Assembly: GCA_973895155.1 (NCBI GenBank)
Contig: OZ316892.1
Coordinates: 9,548,001-9,612,000, forward strand
From: Marsupella aquatica
Taxonomy: Eukaryota; Marchantiophyta
Direction: 5' to 3'
Length of the DNA stretch: 64,000 nt
Shown: positions 12,090 to 25,156 of the stretch, piece by piece
Position numbering within the stretch: the first letter of the stretch is position 1
Layout: the number at the start of each line of letters is the position of its first letter
Notes under the pieces: model-generated
Database searches by the model: none
What the model was told of the DNA's origin: nothing
The model's input: only the letters and a program-made list of their open reading frames with translations
Translations under genes and position numbers: made by a program

Positions 12090-13490
12090 GCCAACCGGGA
12101 ATACACAGAGAAAATGCCAATCTGCCAGATCGAAGAATTTTTTGAGGGAATTGCGTTCAACCTTGGAATTCCAGAACACTCTTTCAAGGAAAATATATTT
12201 TCCTCGTCACACGAACCCTAACCTTTCTGCATACCTCTGCTTATCACTCGATCCAAAATGATCTAGTGATCGAGACAAAGTCGGTGCTCCCTCTCTCTTC
12301 TTGTTCTCCCTCCTGTTTCGGTCTGCCTCTTGCGCGCCTTCGCACCTTCCCCAGCTCCTCGTCAGCCATCTTTGGGGCCAGAATTGCACGAAAAACCTCC
12401 ACATAGCCGCTTCAAACCCTCTAATACTGACAGTGCCTCATACCAACGGCAACCCTTCAGCCTTCCGAGGTTCACGAGGGAAATGCTCCTCGTTTTTTAA
12501 GCTTAGACAGTAAAATGGCATCAAGTTACCCGCGACAACCTTTTCCACCTCACATTCGCTCTACTTTCTTTGCCATGACCCTCCCAAAAGTCCTACAACC
12601 ATTAATTGCTAGGTACTTCTAAAATCCACGGCTCATTTCCCGGCCTCGTCAGGCAACACAAATTGGACATCAAAGTCCTCCTCTGACTAACTAAACCACC
12701 TCGCCTCGGTTCCCTCAAATCCGTCTTGGTACAAAAGTCGGGGCTTCCTTAGCTTGCTCTCTTCTGTTGTCCAACCCAAGCTACCTCATCTCCGTGTTTG
12801 CAATGAGAACCATTAACACCATCAAAACCCTGGCAGCCACTTCTCTTCGTCTACTACCTCTCTACTCGTAGCATGGGGAAATCGCTGCTGCTCAATTCTC
12901 CTTCCTCACGTGACCCGTTGCCACCGTCGGAAGTCCTTTTCGCCAACCAAAAATTTGCAGAACAAAAGTTTCCAATCTGCAGAATGCCCCACTTGACAGT
13001 TTGTTGGTCAGACGGGGATGGGCTCCCTGCTGCGCCGCTTTGCTGCTGACGCTCCTGCAAATTGATACCGGATTTCATTGTCAGTGCACCAACGAATTAA
13101 CAATCAATTAAGGTACGACCAACCTGGCCTGACATGGAATATAGAGTAGAAAGAAGTAAATAATCCCACCCTTTTCCTCTTCAAGGCTTAACCCCAACAC
13201 GCTCTCTAGTTTACCACTGTAGTTTCGAGATTCACATCCGCTCCCTCCCCTGATTGATGGTCCCTCCACCTTTTCGTCCCCAATGCACACTTCCCCTTGA
13301 TGGTCCCTCCACCCTTTCGTCACCAATTCACACTCCCTGACTCCCCACCTCGAAGTACTGTACAACATAAACATTGTCAGACACCAAATTGAGAGACAAA
13401 CAGGACACTGCTCTATCCTCCGTCCCCCTGAGTACGTCCTATGCAAAGAAATGAAGGAAGTTGGGTAGAGACGGAACTGAACAGAAAGTA

Positions 13491-13609
13491 AAACACAATC
13501 AACTGACAAAAACAGGAAAGCGCCAACTACATCAAATTACAATCAGAATTGATGAGGAAAACACAGTCAACTGACAAAGAAAGGAAAGACCCAACTACAT
13601 CAAATTACA
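13491..13609. repeat. Direct repeat, about 51 bp, period about 67 bp
   Basis: The two copies are 13491-13541 and 13558-13609. Both contain CAACTGACAAA, GGAAAG and CAACTACATCAAATTAC, with a few substitutions between them. It is a local duplication with no coding content. Confidence 0.7.
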
Positions 13610-14433
13610 CTCATCACGAGAACAAAGAATTGAGGAGAAAAGCATCAAAGGGGATTATCGTACTGCGGTAAGTTTGTCTCTCTTACAAGCGCCCCACACC
13701 ACTGCAATGCAGAATCAAAACTCTCTGGACCTCCGACGTACACAAACCCACACAGGGAGTCAACAAAATCCACGGCTAACCCAAATCTCCATACTCAATC
13801 CTCGGGATTACTCCTCCTGGGGATTGACTCTCGAGAGGGGATTGCCTGAGAGTAATGGGAAGAGAAACCGGAAAAAGGGGTGACAGATATATATATCACA
13901 GTGCCCAAGGGCCCAAAGGGGTGACAGAGGGAAGAAAGGCGGCGATCGGTGAGAAACGAGCCCTGCAGCTGGGTGTGTGGCGGGCGGCGCGGGTTCTGCC
14001 CCACCATGAGGCACGGGGGAACTTCCTCTCTCTGGTGCCCACGGCGCTTTTGCAACTTTTGCACCAGCATGATTGCTCTTCTATAAAATAGTGATGTTGT
14101 GAGCAAGTTAATCAAGCTCCGGTTAATGCTACGGTAGGATGAGATCTGGACCTCAAATTTCTGTTTTAAAGTTCGATGAGATCTATGCTTTAGAAGTTTA
14201 TATTTACTAAATCACCATTGGCATTTTATAAAGAGAAAATGGATAAAAAAATTCCCTGATTTCTAATCATTGTTCGCCTCTGCTATGTCATCCTCTTCCC
14301 CCATTTCATATCAAATTCCCCTCTTACATGTAGTGTTAGCTGGTGGATCCAGTGGAGGTCTACTGGCCATCTGTAAGGAAAGTGTTGAAGAATTCCCCCT
14401 TTTTTCCATATTCCACTCACTCCTTTCCTCTAC

Positions 14434-14634
14434 TGTGCCAATATGCTCTAAGATTTCAAGAAAAAGTTATTAATGGTGAAACCTGGTGTATGTAAGTTTT
14501 GTGGCTGGTGGCAATTTCATAAGAACTACTGCAGTTTCAACCCGTGTGCCAATATGCTCTAAGATTTCAAGAAAAGGGTATTAATGGTGAAACCTGCTGT
14601 ATCTAAGGCTTGTGGCTGGTGGCAATTTCATAAG
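14434..14634. repeat. Direct duplication of a 90-bp segment
   Basis: The copies at 14434-14523 and 14545-14634 both begin TGTGCCAATATGCTC and end GGCAATTTCATAAG. They differ at a handful of positions and are separated by 21 bp. No coding potential was seen. Confidence 0.85.
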
Positions 14635-15744
14635 ACACAAACAACCCGAATTCTTAATTCTGGGCATGGGTAACGGCTCTCCCCAAGTAACTGGCCCACT
14701 CCACAAATAACATTTCCTTTCAATAAACTCTAAGCTATCCAAATTTTGCCCTCTCTGCAATTAGATCCCCTATTGTCGGAGGAGATGGATCCCACTGGTG
14801 ACCCTCAATTCGAGCCTTCAAATTTCAGATCTTAAAAGTAGACAGTGCAATGTTCAAAGAATGCCTTGTTTTATGGTGCTTCAACTAGAGCATGGATTTC
14901 GAGTAAAAATCTCACACCCTAAACCAAATTTGAAGGTTTAGATGGTGGTCTCGTCCAAATTTTCTTTCTGTTTTCTCCATCCAGACTTCTGAAAGGTTTG
15001 GATGGAGATTGCATCCAGGTTTTTCTTCCCTCTGTTTTCCCATCCAGGCTTATGACTCCGGAAATACAAAACACGCCTTCTAAGGAATTGCTTGGGAAGA
15101 CATGCAGGACTGTTTTTCAGGCGGTGCCAAAGCCAGCATAGAATGAAGCTAACGTTTAACATCCCGTTTCACCTGAACTGAGGGTGACAAAATGACCCCT
15201 TTCCCCGACTGCTTATAGTTTCTTAGGGAGATTTTTACTTATTATGGGGTCGGCTGAGTTGCACTTGTCTGGACCAGTTTATTCGCTGAGTTCTCTCTAA
15301 GTTTATTGTATTTCAACACCAGAGACTCACAACTATAGGGTTGCTATGTTTTTATTGTCAATCATCATTACCCCAAACTGGTCTTCATCTCAAAGTCTCA
15401 GACTAGACTCCCTCACTTGATAATCTGGGTCATCAGAATAAATACCCAACGTTCGTTTGTTTTGGCTACGAGCCATTTTGAATTTAAGCATTAGCAGAAG
15501 CATTCCATTCTGCACCTATTCAATTTTGTTCAAACCACTTGGCCCTGTACTTTTGGGGACCGAAACGCCATTAACAGACGGGTTGGCCCTTATTGAGTAG
15601 TGGCAAGATCTTGATGTTCAACTGAAGTGGCATGCCAACACGATGTAGCGTAAGATGAATGAATCCCAGCCAGTTCGACTAGTTGTGTACAAAGAATTGT
15701 AGATCAATTATCGATGTATTGCAACCGAGCAAGACATTCTTCTC

Positions 15745-18700
15745 CTAGCTCTGCTTTATGTCTGAGCTAAGGAGAAGCTCAATCTCTTCTAGAGAACGGC
15801 CTTTCGTTTCAATAAGAAAAACGTTGGCAAATATGATGGACAATGTGGAGACTACACCAAAACTAGTGTACACAGTTGAGAGACCAAATCGTTGCACCAG
15901 CTCCAGGAACAGGAGACCAATTCCAAAGTTGCATACCTGAACATTGCCCCACAAACATCTGTCAAATTCTGGTCTAACAGTTTCCAGCTACATGAATGCT
16001 CCCCAATTGGTTTAATTGTGTTCTACAACTGGTAAAAGTATGTCCATAAGAGAATTAGAATTATCAAACACAAAGTCTTTAAATGGAGATTAATTACACA
16101 GAACTGTGCGGAAATGGAGGTCTAACAATTCTCATTACTGAACATACCCAGTGGACACAAAGGCTGAATGCCATGGCCTTCGCACGAATTCTTGTGCTAC
16201 ACATCTCTGGGAGAATGACAGCTACAACTGGTCCTGCCCCTAAGGCAAACGTGAATACATAACTGCATTCAGAAACCGAACGCATCTAGTTAATCCTTTG
16301 GGAAGTTCATGATACCAAAGAAGCCAACAAAGGATGAAGTGCAAGTGTGGACTTGTTAAACGATCCTGCGAGAGAAGGCACCGAGCGTCGGGTAATTGTG
16401 AATTATGCATCTACAGAAATACAATAACCCTCGACATCTCTGTAAGATTGATGCTTGGCCACTGAATAACTGTCCGTCCTAGTTAGAGAAAGAGAAACGA
16501 TAACTTCCCCTGCAAATGGCAGGCACAGAAGATGACCAGCAATTTACATTTCTATAAGATGGAAAATAAATATGATCTACAACTACAAGAAAGTGCCCCT
16601 ACTTCACACAGTCAACTTATGACTCTGCTAGCGCAAGAAACGGTTTAAACTTACATTAGTGTACCAGTTACAGTCATGCCATGTGATAACTGTTCGTCCA
16701 TGGGAATATTGAGCGCTGAAACCATCATGGCCATGGATATTGCCTGTAGGTTGAAATGCAATGTGTCAGTGTCTGTACTATCAGCGTAGGAATGTCATCA
16801 AAAATCCGTCGAATCATCAAAATCAGAAGGCCTTGCTGTAGAATGCTATGAACGTCATTGACCGTGGCAAACGAAAATTTGAAAATCAGAAAGCAAGGGC
16901 AGCTACTTCTTTTGTGAGTACTAACCATTCCTGCATAACTACCCATGAGTAGTTTCTTCCGTCCTTGAGAATCCATTAGAGATGACGCCACAAGTGCACC
17001 TGCATTCACCCAATGTACCATTGGAGTATGATTTACAGTCCCTCAACAGAACAGGGAGATGCCTTGTTTCTAGATCATAACCCAAGCCTTACATGTAATA
17101 ATTAGATGCTAGATTATCATGAGGAAAAAATACTCCGTTGCGATGAAAAGGGGTTGCACATGCCAGTAGAAGCATCAGTTACCTGTAAGATTTGCAAATC
17201 CCACCGCTGCACTCGCGGCGATGCTATCGGTGACTCCCGCATCATGGAAGTTCGACGATGAAAAGTAGAGTACACCATTGATACCTGCAAACTGTTGAAG
17301 TGCAAACAAAGCACCTCCAATTGCTACCACTGTGAACAAAAATAAGACAGGTGAACCAAAATATTACAAGGTTGCCTCGCGACGCATGAGCTTATTTGCC
17401 GAACGAGCTTTCGTTACAGTTGAACAATCCAGTTTTGTAATGTAGACTATAAACTCTAGACAAATGCCGGAGACTCTTCATAAATGAAATTGGCCTTAAG
17501 TCAATCAAATTTTAAATCAGGTTTTTAAGAGAAACGATCATCGAAATTATAGAATTAAGAACCCACACATAACGTATGCATGCTATGGAAATCAATTCAA
17601 GACAAATATTCCCAGGTACTGTTTGTGGAGACCTACGAAAGGTTGCTTTCAGTGTACCTTTCAAGTAGCGCTGGGTCAGGAGCTCTGCCCAAGACGCCTC
17701 TTCTTCTTGTGCACTATTTGCGTTCCTAAGTTCTTCCATTGCATCTTCTACTTGTTCCTTTCCCCAAAGTTTTTCATATGTCGAGCTTGCCTCATTCCAT
17801 CTGCCCATCTGGACAATGGACAGCAATCTCTATGATGAGAATTGTTTCATGACAAGAAGAGCTAGAATTACCGTCAAAGCAAACGTTATAATAAGCATTG
17901 TCACTCACTTTGCCTAACCAGCGTGGGCTTTCAACACAAAACTGCATCCCAGTGGCCAGAAGGGCACCGGGAATGGTTGCCACCCAGAACATTGTCCGCC
18001 ACCTACAATTCCGAAACCAGATCACATTCTGGAAACTGTTAGGACAGACTGTAAGTCGGTTACAAAATGACGGCAAGACGAGAGAAGGTCTCCATGAGCG
18101 GAAAATCAGGTAAATTGACAGGTTAATCCCATATGGTTAGGCTAGCAAATGGTGTCTTAGCTACGCAAAGAGGCATACAGTCCCTGTTTCAGTTCGCAAT
18201 AGTACGACAAATTTTGTTAAAGGAAACATGTTATCTGAAGGGTTCCCACCCGAAGCTACTTTGCATGATGTTGCGTGAAAATTGATATCGCTCCTTTTCT
18301 CATCCTCGGGCAAAGGATAGTTTGTCATAAGGATTCGTACCAGTGAGGATCCGTCTCAACTGGCACGCCACAGATCAATGCTGCAATAATGCCGATGCAT
18401 GTTCCAATTTGACAGAAGCTGCTCAGAGTTCCTCTAAATTTGGTTGGTGCAATCTGCGGGAGACAGCAGCACGTGGGATCATACTAATTATAAACTAACC
18501 TTCATCACAATTGGACCCAATTCCTCACCTGACTCAAAATCCCAAGGTGTCAGTTTGTGGACCATATAAGCAAGGAGTTGCTCCATGAAACATTCAAATG
18601 AAAGGCTGCTCATAAACACAAGCAAGGTAGACAATATTCAATTCAATTAAGTTGGATTAGAATAACATCCTTAAACAAAGAGCGATACAGAGAGCAAGGC

Positions 18701-20710
18701 AGCAGATGAAAAATCCTGACATAGAAAACCACGACGGAGAAAATCAAACCTCTGAGATGTAAAGTGGGACTAACGCAGTGTTTACTCCAATACCAACTCC
18801 AACCAGAAGGCGGCCAATTACCATGGCTTCTACTGAGTCCGCCGTTGCACTGGAAATCCATCAACAGGCAAGCAATGGCAACGTAGGTGAGGAACTCAAT
18901 CAATCCAAACAATCTACAACCAAAATAACTGCAGATATCACTATCACCACACCCATCTGAAGATTTTCGAAGAGTTCCAATTAACAAAGTCCTGACCGAT
19001 TTTCCAAACTCCTTGTGGCATTCAAACTCAGGTGATATAGCAATAAAAGTCGCTGGAACATTTATGAGGTCAACCTATTTGATGTCCGACGGCTAGAGAG
19101 GACGTAATACCAAACTGCTCTCGAAGAGCAACTACAAGATTTCAGAGTGCTAATTTTGAATCGGAGTTGAGCTTTGTTTCAAAAAGGATGGGAGCATCGG
19201 ACAGCTTCTGCATAATCCCTGCCCCAAACCTACGAACAACAAAGTAATTAAATCTCGTAGTTAGCTTTACATATTGCTACTCAGGTCCGTGGATAGGGTT
19301 GAAAAATCCCAGTACCTGACCACAGCTCCTACCACGAGGGGGATAGAGCATATTTGAAATGTTCGCCTTCTTCCAATAGCGTCCGAGAGCACACCGCCAC
19401 TGATGCTGCCAACAAAGGCCCCGACAAGGAATATACTGACTACAAACCCCTCCAATATGGTATTGCCATCAAAACTCAACTCCTTCGCAATTGAATCCAA
19501 TGGCCCATTTATGATCCTGCAGACCCAACCAGAGAAAAAGGCTGTTAACTTGGCTCGATCAAACGAAGCTTGATGAGAGCGAAAACCTAAACATGAAAGA
19601 TGAACGTTCATGGAACAAATTTAGGTGCAAAGTAGATTGAGTTTGCGATCGCGTGTTGCCCGAATCCATTAGTGAAATGTTGAACACCCGTAGAACAAAG
19701 GGTGCAAAATAGATTGACTTTGAGATCGCATGTAGCCAGAATCCATGAAGCGAAACGTTCTTAGCTTGAATAACTTTTTGATCGCATGAGGCGGAAAATG
19801 CTACCTTCCCAACTTTGGTCAAACCAACCTAATTGCAAATTTTCTACCTTCTCCGGACGGAAAGGGGTGCCTGTCTGGAAAATGTACCTAGTCTTTTAAG
19901 ATAATAATATGAACCACTCTGGTTTCTCTGTTCATCCTGCTTATAGTAACTATCAAATTTGTTTTCGGAGACTGGCACGATAAGGGTAGAGAGCCGTGTA
20001 AATGGAATGTGGATGCATTCCCAAACTCTGCCAAAATTTAACTCGCATTCTATCCTCGTCTTGGTGATGACCATTAATACAATCTCGTTCCACCTTATGA
20101 AGTTGAAATTATCTCCTTTCATGAGAACGATAGTAGAATGATAGTAAAGGTATTGCAGCAGACCCAATGTGGTAACCAAACAGAAAATTGGCCATGGCAG
20201 CAGTGGTCACGTGAGGGAACGATGGCAGCCACGAGAGGTCCCATCTTGCTTCTGGTTCTACTCCTCCTTCGCTACTGCTTATGTCCTGGACACTCGCCTT
20301 CTGATCATCTACCTCTGCAACACCAAGAATCCCATGATTTTTCTGTGTTAGCACATGGCATTGAGCGAAAATGAGAGCAGCTATATTCATCTGAAGTGCG
20401 ACCACAAGGAATGAAACGACATGTTACCAGGATCCAAATTTTGGGAGTCCTCCTTGATTTGAACCTTAGGAGAAGAGGACAGCCTCCGACCACTCGTTGA
20501 AACCGGAGCATAAGAAGAAGACGAGAGCTTCGAGAATTGATGGTTGCTTGGACGAATCCTTGCACTATTGCTAAAATTTACATGACACCCTACCCTGCCC
20601 ACTGACCACAAGCTCCGGCTCGGACCCAATTCAGATTTTCGCTCCACAGGAGCTGAGAAAAAAGCCCAGCTTCCAGCTACCGCCATTACTGACGGCCAAC
20701 GCCTCCACAC
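15745..20710 (-). CDS. Plastidic glucose transporter-like MFS sugar transporter, 12 exons
   Basis: A sugar/H+ symporter-family carrier of the plastidic glucose translocator group (pGlcT/SGB1-like), predicted to move glucose across the chloroplast envelope. Exons on the minus strand: 20710-20428, 20314-20164, 19516-19316, 18849-18750, 18453-18341, 18002-17909, 17808-17658, 17329-17183, 16999-16926, 16743-16655, 16262-16148 and 15936-15745. All junctions are GT-AG and in phase, giving 569 aa. The first about 95 residues are Ser/Arg-rich and lack the MFS core, as expected of a transit peptide. Family motifs in order: NFLFGYH (TM1), SDAIGRRRT (loop 2-3), GRLLVGVGIGVNT and LVPLYISE, VESPRWLGK, QQFAGING, MDSQGRKKLL (loop 8-9), FALGAGPVVAVILPE and ETKGRSLEEIE near the C-terminus. 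No lesion was found. Plastid targeting and substrate are inferred from family membership. Confidence 0.92.
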
Positions 20711-22119
20711 CCAACTTTCAGCTCCCTTTCAACCCCTCAAAACGCTCTCACGTTCCGGTCCCCAGGGCAGTTCAGCACTCTGTCCAAATCAATTCAGAGT
20801 ATGATGATGAGAATTGAGACAATTCAATGTGGAGCTGAATTCTCAACTCATACATTTGCATCCGGTCCAACAAGGCTGGCTCTCTGACTGACCATGAGTA
20901 GACTCTATTGCCTCTATTCATTCTTCCTCACCAAGATCCCCGAGCATGTAATATAATACGGAGACATCTGAAAAGCAGCGGAAATCATGGACCATATTGA
21001 CAGACAGATTCACCCAATTGAAATGCCTAATTCATCACTGTCCACTGGTTGCTGCTGTCTCCCGTTTTGCACAGCCATAGAATTAATAATTCTCTGTGCA
21101 TTTTGTGCTCCTCTCCTGTCCAGAATCTTCCGGCGAGAAGAAAACGAGGACAGCTTCTCCACTTGGAGACCTTTTTAATAGGATAATGTCATGGTTAGAG
21201 AGCGTTATGAGATATAATGGCCCAAGAACGAGAGCGGTAGTCCACAAGTTTTGAGTGACTCTATCCTCACAATGTCTGTGGCTAGTATATTAAGATCCAT
21301 AAAAATTTGAGCGATTTTTGCAAACCGACTAAAAATAAATAAAAGTATGAAACACATTAAAAGGTCATTTAATTAACAATTTGTTGCCAAGCAATTGCTC
21401 TATAGCAAGAAGGAAGTTAAAAGTGCAGTTTATAGATTCTCCACACACATATAGGAAACAGTTGGATGGGTAGTAATCCCCAAAAGGAAGGGAGGTAGTA
21501 TGGAAAATCAAAGCACTCAAAAATACAAAGAGAAAAATCACTAGTGTCTTACGTGTAGGGTAACCCAATCCCAAGAGGGATAATGGGACTTTCTGTGTAG
21601 AGTGGCCCAATCTAAAGGAGGGGTAATGGCATGTAATCCCCAAGGTCCTGAGCCAGAGCGGCTTAAAGCTTTATCAGGGCTAAGCCCCCAAGTGAATTTT
21701 GAAACATTGAGTGCACTTTAACATTCATTTACAAAACTTTTGGCATAGTTGCTGGCCATTGTTTGCCACTTGTGCCTTACCAGATACTAAGGCATGTATA
21801 AATGCATTTTCATTCAAATTTGAGAATCCCCAGGTCAGGCTGGCACATGGGTTCCATGGACTTGCCCATGGGATAGTGCCTCCCCTGTGCCTCAGAAGTT
21901 TTAAGCAGAAAATTCCCAAGGGGGTTTACGTATATTGTACAATTTGGTTTATAGGGCATTGTCAGATATAATGTCCCCAAAACTATAGCTTCGGCTTGAG
22001 TTTTGAGGGGCCATTATTGCCCATAATTCTATCTGGTAACAAGGCCTTAATACACTTAAAGGTCTCTCATCTCCATGGCTTCACCCTGGGCTTCACCGAC
22101 AGTCACATTTCCTATTTCT
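20711..22119. other. Intergenic, upstream of the transporter gene
   Basis: The promoter and 5' UTR of the transporter should lie in the first part. A segment at 21550-21630 has two related words (AGAGGGATAATGGGACTTTC and a diverged copy). No gene was recognised. The end of the stretch may already belong to the LINE-type relic that follows. Confidence 0.4.
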
Positions 22120-23140
22120 CAAAGTGGTTTTGGGTTTACTTCCATTGAGAGTATTGCCCCCGGCCTTGGCATTTTTGGGTTCATGGGCACCCTTGTCCTC
22201 CTTGTTGGCTGATTGCTTCCTCGTTGCGGATCAGCCTTTTCTACTTTCATCCCTTATGGAGGTTGAGGGGGATTCTCTCCCATTTCAGGTTCATTTGCGC
22301 AACACAGGGTCCTCTATCGGATCTTGTACACACCGCATTACCTTCTTTTCGGGAAGTTTTATCCTTGGATCCTCTCCGTCTTCATGCTTACCTTGTTGAG
22401 CATATGCACACTTTCATCCTCTCTAGCATCGATCCTCACCAAGGTACCTGAAATGGACCAAGCTTGGATTCTTTCTTCTGCAAGGAAAGGTGTTGGAGGG
22501 TGGCTTCAGGCCAATCCGGCCATCCCCCATCTGCGGATGTCTTTATAGGAGTTCTCCATCACCATTCATCTTTTTCTAGGGCTATCCCATCCTCTTCTCG
22601 TAGGTCTACCCACTTCATGCACATGTGGGAAGCCTTGTGGTACCACAGGGGTCCATCTTCAATGCAATGTGGGAGGCAAAACCATAGTCGTTCATGATGT
22701 TGTAAGAGATGTTACTGCTCAGGTTCTCTTTGGATCTTTGGTACACATTCGAAGGGAGGTTATGCTTGAGCTACCTGGTCCTCCACCACAACGATTATGG
22801 GTTGATCTGATCATGGTCCATGATGGTCGGTGTACTTTGGCAGATGTTGTGGTACTAGCAAACCCTTTGCCTCGAGACCTCATTGAGTTAGCAGCAACAA
22901 TGGCAAGAGCAACGGCATCCCATACGGCCACAACAAAGGAGGCAAAATATGTCGCTCAAGCTTCATCAGATTCCTTCCTCCCCTTGCTATTGAGATTTTT
23001 GGGCATCTTCATCATCAGTTTGATGGGCTTCTTCGACAGGCTGCTTGTGACATTCATGGATGGATGGGTGCCTCCAGACCCCACTATCCATCTGACCATG
23101 CACTTTTGTAAGTCCATTTCAGTGGCCTTATAGCGTGCCC
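22120..23140 (+). pseudogene. Decayed non-LTR (LINE-type) reverse-transcriptase C-terminal region
   Basis: Reading across frame changes, the order of conserved pieces matches the region after the reverse-transcriptase core of LINE-like ORF2 proteins. These are ALAFLGSWAPL (about 22150-22200), KGVGGWLQANP (about 22485-22520), a CTCG segment (about 22615-22630), KTIVVHDVVRDV (22675-22720), a long segment with LWVDLIMVHDG and ADVVVLANPL (about 22795-22870), then KEAKYV and SFLPLLLRFLG (about 22935-23010). The longest open piece is 22669-23133. An in-frame stop and at least two frame changes break the rest. The catalytic reverse-transcriptase core and endonuclease were not found, so this is a 3'-end relic. 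The assignment rests on motif order only. Confidence 0.5.
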
Positions 23141-23879
23141 AAGCTCGAGCCATTAATCATTGATCCCTCGCAGTAGGAGCCACTCTGCCTCCACCGACAC
23201 TAGCCCCCCTAGAGGACGTTCCTGTCCCCTTGATGTAGTAAGGACATTGGATGTGGCCTATTAGCTCTTGTCACATTTTCCAATGTGGACACTGCCTATA
23301 GTTGTTGAGTTTGTAGTCATGCACTGGTTGACACCCTTCCCTTTATTTTCTTCAGTTTTTTAGGTTTGCACTTGCTTTCTTTTTCTTTGTTTGGTTTTTG
23401 TCCTCTTTGGACCTCTCTTTCTTTGGACCACTTTTTCTTGCCTTTCATTGTACTTTGTTTTTTTCCTGGTTTATAAACTTTGGTGACTTGTCTCAAAATC
23501 TAGCAAATGTGAAGGATAATTTCATGAGTGTGCATTTTTCTTCAAGAACACAATGAAATTTACAAAGAGGAAATTCATGAAGGGTAAGTGAAGACCATGG
23601 ATCAATTTGGTGGGTTCTTTGAGCTTTTTGGACAGCTCAAGACCAATTTCTAAGAAGAGCCACACAAAGTACACTAATGTGATGGGGTCCCCGTCACTCA
23701 AAATCACGAATAATGAGTCACGGAGTGTTGCGCAGTGTAAATAACCATTGTAAATAAGCATTTTTCAAATTTAAGTCAATTCCGTCACTTGTGACCGAAG
23801 TACTGTATTTATCTTTATCCCCTAATTGTTCTGCAAATATGTTGAGCGGAGGGCCCTGCCTTTGGGGGACTCCCCATTA
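23141..23879. other. Non-coding, T-rich then A-rich
   Basis: A pyrimidine/T-rich stretch (about 23330-23480) could be the 3' tail area of the LINE-type relic. I saw no gene, TIR or LTR here. Confidence 0.35.
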
Positions 23880-24850
23880 TTTTATGGCCATTTTTAGAGA
23901 CCCCAATAGCAAGGTTGATGGGAAGAAGAAGTAAAACAGGACCGGGAGCAAGGAGTTTTTTTATGAGTGAAGGTGACCCCAGCAGTGGACGTTGGGGGGA
24001 AGTTTTTTTGGTTTGGCTGGAGGGCGTGACCCCGGGAGTAAGGTGGCGCGGGCCGGGCTGGGCGCAGAGGAGCCGGGGCGGACGGCGGTGGCTGCCGCGA
24101 GCCCTGCATAGGGCCGCGTGCAGGAGGTGGGGGGGGGGAATTAAATCCCCCGTTTGAGGTGCTGCCGCGAGTGGCAGGCTGGGCCGGGGCGCAGGTGACA
24201 CCGCGAGTGGGGCGCAGAGGAGCCGAGAGCCGGTCGGGTTGGTAGGGGCGAGCGGGAGCGCCATCGCAAGGGATATAAGGGGGGGTTAAAAACCCCCATA
24301 GGGACGGAGCCGGGAGGTGCAGCCGCGTGGCATGACGAGGCACGCCCTGCATAGGGCTGCGTGCCCGCCAATGGGGCGCAGGTGCTGCCGCGAGTTACAA
24401 GGCTGGGCCGGGGCGCAGGTGCTGCCGTGAGCGGGATGGGGGCCTCCATAGGGAGGCGAGCCCTCCATTGCAAGCAGCCGAGGGAGCTAAGAGGCTGCCA
24501 AAAATAAGGGATTAAATCCCCCAATACAGGGCACTAAATGCTCCCGGGGGCAGGGCGCAGCGAGCCGAATGAGGAAGGAGCAGGGCTAGGCGCAGCGAGT
24601 ATAAAGGGGGGGGTAAATGATTCCCCCATCCCAAGGAGGCAGAGAGGGCAGGTATGGGCGAGGAGAAGTGAGTATTTAAGGGGGAGGCCTAATAAAGGGA
24701 GCCCCCATGGTTTTTTTTTGGAAGAGGCTCCCCGCACCTGGGGGAGGCCTCGAAGAGCCATTACAAGGCGGTGGGGGAATAAAAATCCCCCGATCCTCGG
24801 AAGGTGCCAATAGGTTTGAAGGGGAGCCGGCCACCTATAAGGGTTGTCCA
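23880..24850. repeat. GC-rich diverged repeat block with several TATA-like boxes
   Basis: The block repeats words such as GGTGCTGCCGCGAG (about 24090, 24158, 24388 and 24418), GGGCCGGGGCGCAGGTG, CCCTGCATAGGG and TTAAATCCCCC. TATA-like boxes followed by G runs occur at about 24273 (ATATAAGGGG), 24599 (GTATAAAGGGG) and 24834 (CCTATAAGGG). It looks like the promoter-bearing part of an LTR or other element end that has been internally reshuffled. I could not find a matching second LTR. The long minus-strand open frames here are compositional, not genes. Confidence 0.45.
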
Positions 24851-25156
24851 GGAGAGCACAGGGGTATTGGGGTTCTTTTTTCCTTTTGTCTGAAAACATC
24901 GTCTCTCTTTTCTCCCCCATGGCCGAATGTCTTTCTCTTTTCTTCCTTCCAAAACCTCTCACTCCTCTCCATTCCGAAAGCTCTTTTGGGGGAGCTTAAG
25001 TGTCATGGGAGGGTGAGGCCCTTATGACGGCAGCATTTGGACCCCCCCTGAGTGAGGTGGAGCCGGCCGGGTTGGGGGCCGGACGGGCCGGGGAAACAAG
25101 GATTTTTGGGGAGATTGTTGTCTGGTAAGTGAAACTTTTCGTGATGGTTTCCTCTG

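Larger units (their letters stand above)
12090..15744. other. Intergenic; 5' flank of trihelix gene and 3' flank of transporter gene
   Basis: No protein or RNA gene was recognised. The first few hundred bases are probably the trihelix 5' UTR and promoter. The stretch contains two local duplications (13491-13609 and 14434-14634, listed separately) and a looser repeat of 'gatggtccctccacc' at about 13255-13320. Confidence 0.45.

Noticed and set aside
19190-19245. Candidate extra exon (FGAGIMQKLSD) of the sugar transporter
   Set aside because: Joining the exons at 19316 and 18849 restores the conserved sequence in phase. The extra piece does not match the family.
23815-24960. Several minus-strand open frames of 90-150 codons in the GC-rich block
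   Set aside because: They are Pro/Ala/Arg repeats produced by the repeated GC words, with no conserved motif.
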